64,000 nucleotides of DNA from Linnemannia schmuckeri (lineage: Eukaryota; Mortierellomycota; Mortierellomycetes; Mortierellales; Mortierellaceae), in NCBI GenBank assembly GCA_029449235.1, contig JANATG010000001.1, positions 3,410,001 through 3,474,000 on the forward strand, given 5' to 3'. Below, piece after piece: positions 23,984 to 35,496 of the stretch; positions within the stretch are counted from its first letter, which is position 1, and each line of letters opens with the position of its first letter. The translations under genes and the position numbers were made by a program. The notes under the pieces are model-generated. The model was not told the origin of the DNA and searched no databases. It saw only the letters and a program-made list of their open reading frames with translations.

Positions 23984-24274
23984 ATACTTTAATCGCCTCT
24001 TTTTTACAACAAAACCCCCCACTAATAAAACACTCTGCTGTATTATTACAATCCATACTCTGTCCTTCACTTTGTATTGTCCATGATATTTTTTTTTTGT
24101 CCATTTTTTATTATTATTTGATTTTGTTTTTTAATGGTTTGACGTGGAAAAGAATACATGATAGAGTAGTTGGTAAGAACGTTTTGTTGCGGGATAGTTC
24201 TAGGCATAGAGCTGTGTTGTGCTGGGTGTTGGTGTGTGTGTATGTGTGATGTGTGACAACAAGAGGTCGGTTGT

Positions 24275-27200
24275 TTAAAAACGAGGGGCCTGCCATGCGT
24301 CGGCTGGGATGTTGGCTCGCTCCTGGTTCACCAATGCAACTCCGGCTGCAAAATCCCACGCAACAGCCGCCAAACATTGCACCGCATATGGGTAGTTGAG
24401 GCCTGTTTGACGTTGCAGCTCCTGTGCCATCGCATGCTGCTCCGGTGTCTATTGGCAAAAATATCAAAGAGTCCAGTATTCGGTCAACATTTGGTATAAA
24501 AAACACTGCCAGATTGTCAACATATATACAAAGTAACTTACGATGCCGGCCATGGGAGTCTGCTGGGGATCGGGTTGGACGCCATGGACGGCTGGTGCTG
24601 TTGCTGCGCCGGGTGCGACAGCTGCTGGAGTAGGCCCGCCTTGCGCAACGCCGGCTTGAGGGCCGAGGGCGACAGCTTTAGGAGCGTTGGGGTCAGGCTC
24701 TGGCTCCCAGGCTTTAGGTCCATTGTAATGGCGCACGATCAACTGATCCGAAATAATAATACACTTCCACCCGTGTAAGCTGGCTCTGTTTTTTCAAGTA
24801 AAAGTAGAAGGAAAAAAAATGGTAAGTAAGCCGCTTTTTGACTGTCAAAAAAGGCTACAAAGTGACCAAGTGCGATAAAGAGCAGAAAAATGACTTACTG
24901 AGAGTTGGGTGGAGCAGGCGCGATGATGAATGATCGGTCAAACGACTTGACAACTGGTCGTGAGCCATTAGGTTCCTCATACTCTCCGTGGACCATGATG
25001 TAAATGCAGATCGCAGGGAGCAGGCCTCCTGTTTGCCAGGCGTCGACGCAGACCTTAGAGGCGTCGTCTAGTTGATGCTTGGTTTTGGGCAATTTGAGGA
25101 TGCCCTCCTTCACAATGTCAGCATTTCCGACATGGATCCTCTTGGTTCGCTCGTCCAATTCTTTCACGCGAGAGAGACTGCGAGATCCGTCCACGTAATT
25201 CTCCCAACGGTCCCCTCTCAATCCCTTCAGCCGCTGGAGATTCGAGATAGTCATATCTGCCACGTAGGAAAAGGTGGCGCTGCTGTCGTACATTGCCTCC
25301 AGTGCGCTCCTGTTAGTGTCGTAGAGGTTGAAGAAGCTATTGTAACGCAAGAAATGCGCGGTAAGTGGCTGGTATCATGTGTGTAAGCTAGCTACCTTTT
25401 GAACGTAAATGTTACGAGTGTCGATGGTTACCTGGAAAGGAACTCTTGCACCATGGCCTGAGTGCCAGGAGAATCGTAAAAGTTGCCTTTGATTGGGACA
25501 GGCAGAGCCGCTGTATCCTTTTCTACGGTCACCAAATCGCCTAGTCCGAATGAAATCTTACTAGAAGTAACAGGCGTTTGATCGAGCACCTGCAATGAGG
25601 GGAACATCTTTGTAATGTCGCTCCTGTACGAAAAGTCATCCTTGTTCTTTTCAATGGCGCGGTCGCGGATAGGGTTGTCCAGGAGGATCAGCTCTCGCAG
25701 GTTGGTCAGCTTTTTTGGTCCCGAAATGTACTCCAGATCCTTCATAGAGGTGATGTTGTTGTCCTTGAGAGAGAGATTCAAAAGCTTGGGGAAGAACTGA
25801 GCGATGGAGGAAATCGGCTGCATGGATCGCAGCTTGTTGGACGCCAATGAGATGGTTGTGATCTATAAAAAATAATTACGACATGGTTAAACACTGCCTA
25901 CTACTGAAATGCTTCCTTATTCTCAAGTTTCGAAAGGAGCCATAACAAACATCTTGCTTACATCGGGAAAGAGCTCTGAGGCGACCTTCATGAGAACGGC
26001 TCCCACTTGGCTGGAACCCGTCTTTCCTCCTGGAGGGATAATGGACGCAGCGCGTAAGGTTGGATCGGCAGCCATGTTTTCCAAGTCGAGGAATCCGTTC
26101 TGGTGGCGTGACCGAATAAATGTCCGAATAGAGTCGATAGTTCCTGCTGATGTCGTGAGTCGAGGGGCTGCTGAGCGGGCTGAATCTTCCATGATCCTTT
26201 GGTCTCCTGTCGACTTGATAATCAACTATGGATATGGAAAAGTACATGCGGATCAAATTGTTAGTTCGTCGTACCAGTGAGAGTCTATCACATGTTTTGA
26301 TGTCCAATTGTGATCCATTTCTTTTACCTTGGCGCCCCTGTACTTGATTCCAGTCAGCTTTCGAACAGCTCTTGCTTGCTCGACGTTAGGAAGTTTGAAT
26401 GAGACAGTGTTGTTGTCTGCGCTTGGTTTTTTCTACATGTGTTTTTGAGTGTATATACGATCCTGGTTAGCTGAGTCCCATGTCGCTGATAATATTTAAC
26501 AGTGTCGATCCTTTGTCCTGTTGATGTATAACATACGTTGGTGATGTCGAGCTTCACACCAGCCTTCCTGTTAAGAAAGGAATCTAGTCCAGAATCCGTT
26601 CCAATATTGTTGCCAGTGGTGCTCACCTATGCCATGGAAACATGTAGATCGAACTTTATGGTTAGTTGTTTGTGTTTGAAAAAAAAAATGCAAGGGTCTT
26701 GCTGAACGGCTCAGCCTTTTTTTCATTTAGAATTTTCCCAACGGGTTGAAGCTTACAAAGATAATGAAATCATCGTCTGTCGAAATAGCGTGTGTTGTGG
26801 GACCAGATCGGGTGCTTCTCCCGGGCCGCTGGTACGGGTTGCTGGTAGAATTGGCAATGAGTAGAATGGTAAATAGCATATCATATTAGTATTGTGATCT
26901 TTGCTCTTTGAAGGCTGAGAATATAACGTTCCTTTTGCTGTGCGTTTTCCGTAACAGAGGATCCATTTTTGTCATCATGCATCAATGGAGGCTTGCAAGG
27001 AGAGAGAGAAATCGCCATCGTGCTCAACATATCAACCGCATGCAACAAGTCAAAGGCAGAAACTAGCAATAAAATAAGGGTATATTCTAGTATTTACAAG
27101 ATATGATGCGACGACATAAGCAGAAATACAAAACTTACAAGCTCTTCTTCTTTTCACCCATGTCCAAATCTCCATCCAGGTCTCCACCAGTGATCCTTGT

Positions 27201-27455
27201 GTGAGGGAGGTTGGCAGAAGTGCCACGAAGTCCCCCGACTCTACGGCCCCCACCACTACCGCCTGCGCCGCCACGTCTCCGGTCACTGCGTCCTCCTCCA
27301 CTGGCTCCACGGTGAACCCGTCCTCCACCGCCACCGCCACTTCCACCGCTACTGGCGGAGAAGTTGGAGGTGAACAAGCCTTCTGTTTCGTTTCCAGTGA
27401 TGCCACCGCTCTGGCGTCCTCCGCTTCCACCACGTCCGTCTCTGTCACGCTGCAT
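24275..27455 (-). CDS. MEX67: mRNA export receptor, NXF1/Mex67 family
   Basis: Nine exons on the - strand: 27455-27139, about 26841-26757, 26626-26537, 26432-26328, 26225-25962, 25862-25432, 25336-24899, 24779-24542 and 24448-24275, giving about 713 aa. The order is a G/R-rich RNA-binding N-terminus (RGGSGG, SDRRRGG), an RRM-like segment (TVSFKLPNVEQARAVRKLTG), leucine-rich repeats (LLNLSLKDNNITSM, NLRELILLDNPIRD), and an NTF2-like domain (FFNLYDTNRSALEAMYD...FDRSFIIAP, then GWKCIIISDQLIVR). A P/A/Q-rich linker and a C-terminal TAP-C/UBA-like domain (TPEQHAMAQELQRQTGLNY...CLAAVAWDF) follow, which binds FG nucleoporins. It carries mRNP through the nuclear pore with an Mtr2/NXT1 partner. The edge near 26757 is uncertain by one base. 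Confidence 0.93.
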
Positions 27456-27990
27456 GTTTACTTGTTTGTTGTTTTTGATGCAGTTGCTGAGCGTCGAGTC
27501 CGTTTGGAATGTCCAGTGATTTTAGTGGTGGTTGTTTGTAATGGGTGATTATCTAAGCGGTTAATTGTTGGTTTGATGTGTCGAGGAGTGAAGAATGGGA
27601 GAACGGAAAAGAAAGAAAAAAGGAGAAGGTATGAATGGAAAGAGAGGAAGAAAGGCGAGCATGGGAAGAAATAAGAAAAATAGCGACGCCTTTTTGGGAC
27701 ACTTTTAAGGTGGCTTAGAATGTTTTCAGATCACCACCAGCACGGCGGAGCAATTACTTTGCCACTTGGCCACCAAACTGTTATTACCACGCCTCCCTTT
27801 CATAAAATGACATAATGACGGTTGGATGGATCCTTGTTGCTTATGAGCTAGCTTGTTTTATTACAGGGTGCGCACTGGACTACAGTAATGCATTATCGTA
27901 AAGGAGAAGAGGGAAAGAATATCGTACAAGGGGATGGTGTGCAAATGTCGCTAAAGAAGCCTTATTAAAAGGCGTTGGGTTTGTTGTTGT
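27456..27990. other. region between MEX67 start and LITAF gene end
   Basis: About 535 bases. The MEX67-proximal part (27540-27720) is purine-rich on the + strand, so pyrimidine-rich on the coding strand. It should hold the MEX67 leader and promoter plus the 3' end of the LITAF gene. No gene seen. Confidence 0.5.
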
Positions 27991-28731
27991 TTATGCTTGA
28001 GGGAAGGTCCGCTCTTTCAATCGTGAGTAAAGACCAACATCCTCGTGGCAGTTGGGGCAAGAGTGCATGATGTCCTTGGTCGAGGTAATGCACAAAGGCA
28101 ACAAGCAGCATCCGCAAGAGGTAATACCGGCAAGCAAAAGACCCAGGATTCCCAGGTATGTGCATGATCCTAATGGTTGCGAAAAGAAAGTGGGAGCGAG
28201 GTCAGTAACCAGTTGCACATTTGGCTTTCCTTGGATGCCAAAAGCTTTTTTTTTGACAGATAGTCGGTTGACAAAGGATTCCTTACCATTCTCAGGTGTA
28301 GTCTCAGTAAGGACAAGGTAATGGCAATGAGGACAAACAACAACACCAGGCTTGGCCTTCAAATCCTCAATCCGACCAGGAGGGCGCATCATAATCAACG
28401 GCGACGCCATACAATTAGGCTGCTGGTTAGGAGGCTGTGGCGCAAACCGGGCAGAAGTGGGTGGGGGTTTTGAGTGGTCAGCGAACTTGGGGTGCTGGTA
28501 TGTGGGCTGATATGGCTGCTGCTGAGGCGGGTTGTAGATCTGTGGGTAGAGACCAGCAGCTGGGGTAGAGGAAGGGCCGGCGACGTCGTGGGCTGCAATG
28601 TAGGGTGATGAGGGTGCAGTGGAGGGGGTGTAGGGCGGGGGTTGGAATCCCTGTGCGAGGAGTGCGTTCTGGGGGTGGTCGTCATTGTCGTTGGTGTTGA
28701 CGGGTGTGTACTGGCCCTTTCTGTCAGACAT
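27991..28731 (-). CDS. LITAF-domain protein
   Basis: Two exons, 28731-28287 and 28169-27991, encode 207 aa. The N-terminal 125 residues are P/Q/Y-rich and contain PPPY (residues 31-34) and several P-x-Y motifs, suited to WW-domain ligases of the NEDD4/Rsp5 class. The LITAF domain has its first CxxC at C133/C136 (VVCPHCHYLVLTET), a Cys-rich hydrophobic membrane-inserting segment (LGILGLLLAGITSCGCCLLPLC) and a second CxxC at C186/C189 in HSCPNCHEDVGLY. Animal family members are monotopic proteins of late endosome and lysosome membranes with one zinc site. The 117-base intron falls inside the domain and has no in-frame stop, so the unspliced frame is also open. The spliced form restores the usual domain. 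Confidence 0.92.
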   Translation of the reverse strand: MSDRKGQYTPVNTNDNDDHPQNALLAQGFQPPPYTPSTAPSSPYIAAHDVAGPSSTPAAGLYPQIYNPPQQQPYQPTYQHPKFADHSKPPPTSARFAPQPPNQQPNCMASPLIMMRPPGRIEDLKAKPGVVVCPHCHYLVLTETTPENGKESFVNRLSVKKKAFGIQGKPNVQLVTDLAPTFFSQPLGSCTYLGILGLLLAGITSCGCCLLPLCITSTKDIMHSCPNCHEDVGLYSRLKERTFPQA

Positions 28732-28737
28732 GATGTG

Positions 28738-28803
28738 TGTGAGTGCAAGTGTAAGTGTAAGTGTAAGTGTAAGTGTGAGTGGAAGTGTAAGTGTGAGTGT
28801 AGA
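28738..28803. repeat. imperfect hexamer tandem repeat (AAGTGT)
   Basis: About ten copies of a six-base unit, GTAAGT/GAAGTGT variants, just upstream of the LITAF start codon, so within its 5' leader on the - strand. No function claimed; a likely length-variable microsatellite. Confidence 0.8.
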
Positions 28804-29123
28804 TGAAAAGTGTTGTTGTATGCAGTCGAGTGTGGAGATGTAAAGAAAAGAAAAGAAAAGAAAGAGATGCCTTACTCCTATTTATCTTCTTGATTTTAAT
28901 CCTGTGTCTGTGCGTGTGGTCTGAAGTCTTGGCACGCAAATGGATCTAAAGTCGACCAATCATTCCAAGTCACGCCCTTTGCCCAGAAGCCCAAAAAGTC
29001 AAAAACCTGATCCTGTTAGTGTGCAAAGGGCATTCATGCCAAGAAAGCTTGGTCACCAAGCAATGACCCCTATGTTAACCCTGTGAACACTACAAATAAT
29101 ATCTATGGGGAATAAACAACAAG

Positions 29124-30743
29124 CTAAGGGCGACAAAACTCGGCGTAGTTCCACGTCAAGGACTTGAGCTGCTGCAGGGGCTCAACCATCTTCACCACCT
29201 TCCTCAACCCTACAGCATCAACTTCGGCTTCAGATATCCACGCATCTTTATCAGCCTTCCTCCTACACCACCCCATAACCGCAGTCTCATACAATACCCC
29301 TCTCAATGCCTCAATCTCTTCCTCCTCTTCCTTGTCCCCAGCCATGTCCGGCTCTTCATCAGCTGGCTGGGTCCGCGTTATCAATTGTAAGGCCTCCAAC
29401 CGCAAACAACCCCATGACGGCTCACCTCGCAAGACCTCCAAAATAGTTCCAGTCGGCGGCAAAACGTTGATCTTCAAAAACAATGCTTTGAGTCCAGTAC
29501 ACCCACGCAGCAATTGCATTAGTCCGTGAGACGTCGAATGCTCAAAGCTTTGCAACGACAATCTTAGGATCTGGAGTGTGCCTGCGTGGGCCAGGATCGC
29601 CGACACTAGAGACACATCCATGCTTCTCAGAATCACATCCAACTTGACCAGTCCAGACGTACGACAACTGGACACCAGCTGCTCGCAGTAACTCGCATGG
29701 AGGGCCAAGTACTCGATCGTTAAGGCTTGGGCCTTTCGACAATGAACCCGTATATCGCGCGCAATCCGATCTAGGTCGACATACATGTCCGGGTTGATGG
29801 TAAGCTCCAATAAGTTGGGACAACATCCAATAGTTCCTTGAAGCTCTCTGAATCCTTCATATCGAAGTGCGCAACGGAGTTTTGTGACTAACGGTAACAT
29901 TAGTCTCCGCCTGCGTGTAGTGGGCCCTGCTATCGCCTCACCATCATCATCGCCATCTGGATCCAAGAATTCCTCAGCCGACAGGCCAAAGATCCACGCC
30001 AGCTCCAAAGACATCATCGACCCAGCCATCATCTTCAATGTCCTCGCCAAACATCCTCTAGAACCAACCCAATGCTGCAACTGAACACTCCTAACGCTCC
30101 TCAAGCCACCAAAATCTCCGGGATCCAACACAACCTGCGGCCGAGGTCCAAACCAATACAGCATCCTAACCCCAGTGTTCGCACGAACAAGCTCCTTCTC
30201 CGTCTTCAGACTCAGGCACTCTTGCTCTTCCGAGAGATGCATCTGTCATGGGAGTATCAATTCTATAACATTGGTGCACTCAAACGGACCGGGGTGGCCC
30301 GAGAAGGAATCAAAGATCCGGAAATGGCGGCTGTATCGCTGGATGACCTCAGAAGGAACATTCTTCATCTGGGGGCAAATGTAGGTGTGCCAGAGGATTG
30401 GGAGGAAGGTATGGTACCATAGTTTGGAGACGAGGAGACAGGCGCGCATTGTTGAGGGTTTGAGTGTGACCATGTTTCTGGTGTTGGCGTTGTGGCGGCG
30501 ATGATGGACATGCCAGAGTGGGACAAAGTGTCCTATCCTGGCGAGTATCTCTGTATTTGTAACGTGTTTTTGCTGATAGGTTGAAGTAAAGAAAGTAGTG
30601 AGTTGACCATGCTTATTCACAACACAACTTTGTGTGAAGAGAAAGAGCAAGAGTGGGAGGTGCTTAACAAGAGTAAGTCTCATTACCAGGCCGACATGCA
30701 ATAAGAGGAACGAATGAACGAAATGCAATGCAACATCCGTCAA
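29124..30743 (-). pseudogene. F-box/LRR-like unit A (subfamily 1), interrupted by one in-frame TGA
   Basis: One continuous frame is cut by a single TGA at 30248-30246. Upstream it reads an F-box-like start (ILARIGHFVPLW...RACLLVSKLWYHTFLPILW), downstream it resumes at MHLSEEQECLSL and runs about 370 residues of LRR-like sequence (GCCPNLLELTIN, LVKLDVILRSMDVSLVSAILAHAGTLQILRLS) to 29124. The intact paralogue at 42581-44164 reads straight through the matching position (ESLVLRYDDASKATNMSMQTQ), so the stop looks like a recent nonsense mutation. Short introns cannot remove it: no GT-AG pair flanks it nearby. An acceptor-like tacag near 30560 suggests an upstream intron, so the true start is unknown. 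F-box proteins recruit substrates to SCF ubiquitin ligases. Confidence 0.6.
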
Positions 30744-30816
30744 CTGAAAAAAAAAAACTAAGGCTGCAAAAGAAGCAAAAGCAGGTCATGTGGTTCATTT
30801 GGCATCAAAGGGAAAT

Positions 30817-32801
30817 TTACTTTATGTGCAAGAACTTTTGAGGGAACAACCGCTTGAGTACATCCTGTGGTCGCTGGCCCAGCGTAGGTCCCAAAGAAAA
30901 ATGCGTCAGCTGCTGCAGGCACCGGAACCCCTCCTTATCCATCCCCTCCAACACCGCCTTGACCTCACTCAGTCGTCCAAGATCCTTCAGCAGTTCAAAA
31001 ATCTCAGGCTCAACAGGCACCGTCTCAGAAACGAGTAGAGGTTCTCGAACCGCACTTGACTGCAATCGGTCATCCTCGAGTAGTTCCTCCTGCGCCAGCA
31101 TGCCCTTCCAACCTGCCATCATTACCCGCCTCTTCCTCCGCTCCTTCTCTGTGTTTCCCCCAGGCGTCATCCACGCAAAGTCGATCCTATTGGCATTATA
31201 TCCCTCAGCCAATGAATTCGGACACACTCGTAGCATTCTTAGCTCCGTGAGTCTCGAAAGGAAGCAAAGCCCTCCATAAAGCTGAGTACACAATCCTGGG
31301 CTGTAGGATGGTCCATGCATGCTACCCGAGCAATACCAAGGAACACGAATGTCGATCTTTTCCAGCTTGGGACAAACTCTCGACAGGTACCCAAACAGGA
31401 TCTGTGACAAGACAGGCAAGACGACCTGAACTTCACCGCCGTTGTGGTCACGAACCTCCATCTCTAGCACTCGCAACTTGCGGCAGGCCCAAATCCCAGG
31501 ACGGATCGACTCTTGGCTCTGACTGCCTGTCCATGCGTAGTCATCGTGGAAACTCAGGCTACGAAAACTGGCTCGACGGTGGAGATCCATCCCTCCAATC
31601 ATGTCTTGGATCTGCATAATCCTAAGGTGAAGATGAGGCGAAGTGCAGAGTTACCGATGCAGCAGGCGGGGTGTCGACCATTGGTTCCTGAACTTGCAAG
31701 GGAGAGTGTCGACGACTACTCGTCTGCCCACGAGAGCTCCAGCCTGGTGACGACATTGCGTAAGGTTTGCAGCTCTCTAAGTAGCGTCGGAGTAACGACT
31801 GGTGACCAAAGGCTCCACTCCGACAGTCCTGGACATAATTCCCGCGCCATTTGGTTGAACCTCTCGTCGTCGTTGCCATCATCGTCCGGCGAATAAGAGC
31901 TGATAGAGAAATGGAACGTGCTGGGTGTGAAGGAAAGTGTCTTCAGGTGTTGAAAGAGCTGTCTCCTGTTGTATGTAATATCCTCGCCTTCTCTTAGTGA
32001 ACTTGGTGCGAAATGGCTTGTAGTTACACCCACCGGTTTCAGAACTTTGAGGTCGGGCGTAATCGTCAACAGGTCTCCCAGATCCTCCTGCCAGAATGAT
32101 GCGTAGTAGATGTCGAGAGTCTTTAATCGTAAGGGTTTCCGTCGATCGTGGTTCTGTGATATCCATGGCCCTGAAAGGTGCCATCCTTCACCCTTGAGGC
32201 CATGAAAGTGTTCGAGGAACGGTAGAGCCTCGAGAATTGTACCCAGATTGAACAAAATCTTGGTACTATGGCCCATCTCGATCTTGAGCGTGGTGAGTGT
32301 GGGCGAGTACGGAAACTTGTTGAATTCCTCAGGCGAGAATAAACAGAGCGTGAGACTCATTTCCTTGAGCGGCCGTTCAAAGACCCACTGTGTGACCTGC
32401 CGTCTGCTGCCATACATGGACTGCTGGGGCTGCTGCCTCCGGACTCCATTATGATAGTGGTATTGATAGTCCTTCATCAGTTTCTGTACTGGCTTGTTGA
32501 AAACGTCGTCCGGCTCGTCCCCTTCCACGATGCATCGGATCCGCTCTGCTCCCACCACCCTTGGCAAGGTGCTGAATAATTTGGGATCCTTCCAACAATA
32601 GTCCCATACCACTTCCCGGGTCACTCGGTCCTGATTCATCTGGAGCCATTGCCGAGAGACAAGACAGACGGTGTGGCACAGGGTGGACGCGTCCAGGTAC
32701 GGGAAGATAAGCTCGAGGATTTCTGGTACGTTGAGGGAGAGAGGGTGCCACTTAAAGAACGTTGGTCTGGGATGTCGTCTGATTGTAAAAGATGGCCACA
32801 T
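30817..32801 (-). pseudogene. F-box/LRR unit B (subfamily 2), frame broken in the middle
   Basis: The start at 32801 gives MWPSFTIRRHPRP followed by a clear F-box (SLNVPEILELIFPYL...CLVSRQWLQMNQDRVTREVVWD) and LRR-like repeats up to LELSWADE and a stop at 31716. The rest of the protein is open from 31617 to 30817 in a different frame (RIWACRKL-type block, ILFGYLSRVCPKLEKIDI, YGGLCFLSRLTELR, LLKDLGRLSEVKAVLEGM). Between them, LLHR, a stop, then LCTSPHLH can be read in the third frame, matching LFHRYLCESPHL of unit C. So the gap is decayed coding sequence. An alternative is a 115-base intron (gtgggc...caccttag, about 31731-31625) that would join both halves in frame. The donor is weak, so I favour a pseudogene but not strongly. 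Confidence 0.55.
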
Positions 32802-33115
32802 TTTTTTTATGTGTCGTTGTAGGATGGATGAGTGCGAATAGCAGACCAAATGGAGAAAGTATGTGAATTTTGCGCAGAGAAAGCAAACAAGGTCGAAGTA
32901 CCTATTCTTTGTGCCATGCCGAGAGCCAAGTGACGATACACTGTGCAATGTGTTCCAGACCTTGACTTTTACAATTAGACACAAGCTCCATTCCAATTTT
33001 TGGTGGTGTCAGCGCTCATTGCAACATTTTCATGCTAATACTAGTTTTATTACTTCTATTAGACCAAAATTAAAATGCTATTGCATACAACATCGCTAAA
33101 TGTTGACTTTTTACA

Positions 33116-34990
33116 CTATGAGCGAGTAAACTGTCGAAAGATATCCTGGAGCTTCCGCGTAAGTTGGTTTATAAATGAAAGCCTCTCAAGGTTCGGGAGA
33201 CACTCAAAACCCGGCACGTTCATCTCCTCCACCATAGCCTCGACATCAGCCAGCAGCCCCAAATTATCAAACTGTTGAATCAATTCCGGCTCAACCACTC
33301 CCCGGACAGACCCCATTAGATAACGCAGGACTTGTCCCAATCCCAGTCGCGCTTCGGCTTCAACTGCATCCTTCCAACCTCTCACGGTCTGCCCTCGCTT
33401 CTCTCTGTGCCGGGGCTGATGACCTGCAAGGACTATCCGGTTCAAATCGACCTCGTCGTACTTGATTGTTCGTCCCGCGGTTTTGTTGTAGACTTGTTGC
33501 TGTCTCAGGTATCCTAGTCCCGACAAGAAGCACAGCCCTCCGTCAAGTCGCAACGACAATTCGGGGTGATAGACATCAAAACGGTGCCCGTGACTGTGCT
33601 CATAGGGAAAGGCGCTCTCAAGGACCTCGAGCATCGGACACACTCTTAGGATGCATCCAAACAGGATCCGGGAATGCAGCCCAGGCTTGAACATGTACCG
33701 TCGATGGCTGTGCATCTCTAGCTTGAGCGACAGTAGCTCTCGACATACCTAGATGCCCGGAAAGTCGTCCGACCATTCGACGTCATACTCCTTCAGCTGC
33801 TTAGTCGACATGAGTAACTGTACATTTTCCTCTTTCGGTTCTAGGTACCCACCTCGCCTATGATAGTCCATGGTCTCGAGCAGGAGTATCGACCTAAGGA
33901 CCTTGAGATGGCGCAAATGGGGCGATTCGCACAGATAGCGATGGAAAAGTCTAGGAATGGTCGTCGAAATATCGCGTGCGCAAGGGTGGGCGCCAACAAA
34001 GGCCAGCAAGTACCCGCAGGCTCGACCGAGGGGACGAAATTGAACAATGACACTAGTTCATGAAGCAAGGCCACGTTGACGTCCGGAGCCCAAAGTGTCC
34101 ATTCGTTGGTGGTTTGACAAACCCTAACCATGTCATGTTGGTTCGCCTTGTTGGTAAAATGCTGATCAGGGGGCGACATATGAAACGAATCCAGTTTGAT
34201 CCCAAGGGTTCGCACACGGTCAATGAGTCGTTTCCAGTCGTAGTCAACAATGATAAATTCCATCTGTCCTCGTAGCTGGAACCTGGAAGTAATGTCGACC
34301 AACTTGATCTGGTGGAAATTCGAGGCAACTACCAGGAAGTCCTCGAGGCTGGCCTGGATAAATCTGGTGATTTTGAGGACGAGGGACTGAAGAGGCAATG
34401 CTCGCTGCATATCATCATGGTTGCTCGGTATCCAAGGTCCATCAATGGTGAACGAGGTCGATCGGAAAAAACGCAAATTTTCCAGGAGCGGACACTTCAT
34501 CAAAAGAATCAATATATCCACTATTTCAGTACTGTTGTGGTACAGGTGGAGATTCACACTGGTGATTGTCGACGGGAACGGGAACGCGTCAAGACTCCTC
34601 AGCTCTGTCCCATATCTCAGCGACAGTTCCCGCAAGGGACTGTAAATCAGCACGCCGCTCCAAAGATGCCCTTCCCTCATTACCTGAACACCCGTCAGGT
34701 ATCGCACCATGTACGTCTCCATTCCAGAAAACAGTGCCGCAGGGACAGAGTCATCTTAACTGCCTCGCATACAGTAACATGTCAACCGTCCTGCTCCCGG
34801 CAACTGCGCCAATACAGTCTCCGGTCTAGTGGTGCTGTCCCACCGCGTATCCCAAAAGACCTCGCGAATAACTCGCTCCCGGGCGAGCTGAAGCCACTGC
34901 CGATAGAAAAAGATGACAGTTATGCGGATGTGGAACTCGTCGATAAGGAAAGGACGTGCTCAAGAATTTCGACGATATTGAGTACTGCGA
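33116..34990 (-). pseudogene. F-box/LRR pseudogene, unit C (subfamily 2)
   Basis: The LRR part is open from 34722 to about 33990 (SPLRELSLRY, LHLYHNSTEIVDILILLMKCPLLENL), then shifts frame to the 34009-33749 block (RLFHRYLCESPHLRHLKVL...MDYHRR). That block ends DFPGI-stop-VCRELL, where paralogues have IWACR, so TGG became TAG. It continues in the same frame from 33715 to 33116 (SRILFGCILRVCPMLEVLE, DGGLCFLSGLGYLR, LGLLADVEAMVEEM). Upstream, 34990-34725 keeps traces of the F-box region with stops. At least one frameshift and one nonsense change are visible. Confidence 0.7.
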
Positions 34991-35496
34991 CTCATTCTGT
35001 AGGGGCGGACGGCGGCAGAAGGGGTGGTGGCTCAGCTGAGGTGCGAGGCTGTTTGTTGGGTGCGTAGTTCATGAAGGTATGAACAACAACAAATAGAAGA
35101 GAGATATATGCGTATGAATGTGATTGCGATTGCGAATGCAATGAAAGGTGAAGTAGCGTTGGGTATGAAAGGGAATGTGATAAAGAGTAAAAGAAAAAAG
35201 ACAACCACTCCTGCCTTTTTATTTCTCTCAGGAACTACGATCGTGTCACAGATCGAACTTTACTTTCATGAACTTTATTTTCTTTATTCTCTTTGTTAAA
35301 TTTTATCGAAGTACACCCAATTGACTGCACGCCGCTTGCCGAAGGACAAAGGGGTCGGAGTGAGTGTGTGCATGAGAAACCCTGCTTGCCGAAGGGAAAA
35401 GAAGACGGGACGCCGTCTCTTTCCTCAGCTCCATTGTGCCGATTCCACCGCCTTCTTCTCATCCTGAGCAATCAAGGAAAAGAAAACAACAGCCGT

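Noticed and set aside
34312..35067. 251-aa open frame on the + strand
   Set aside because: It is the antisense shadow of the subfamily 2 pseudogene unit C, whose - strand homology is clear.
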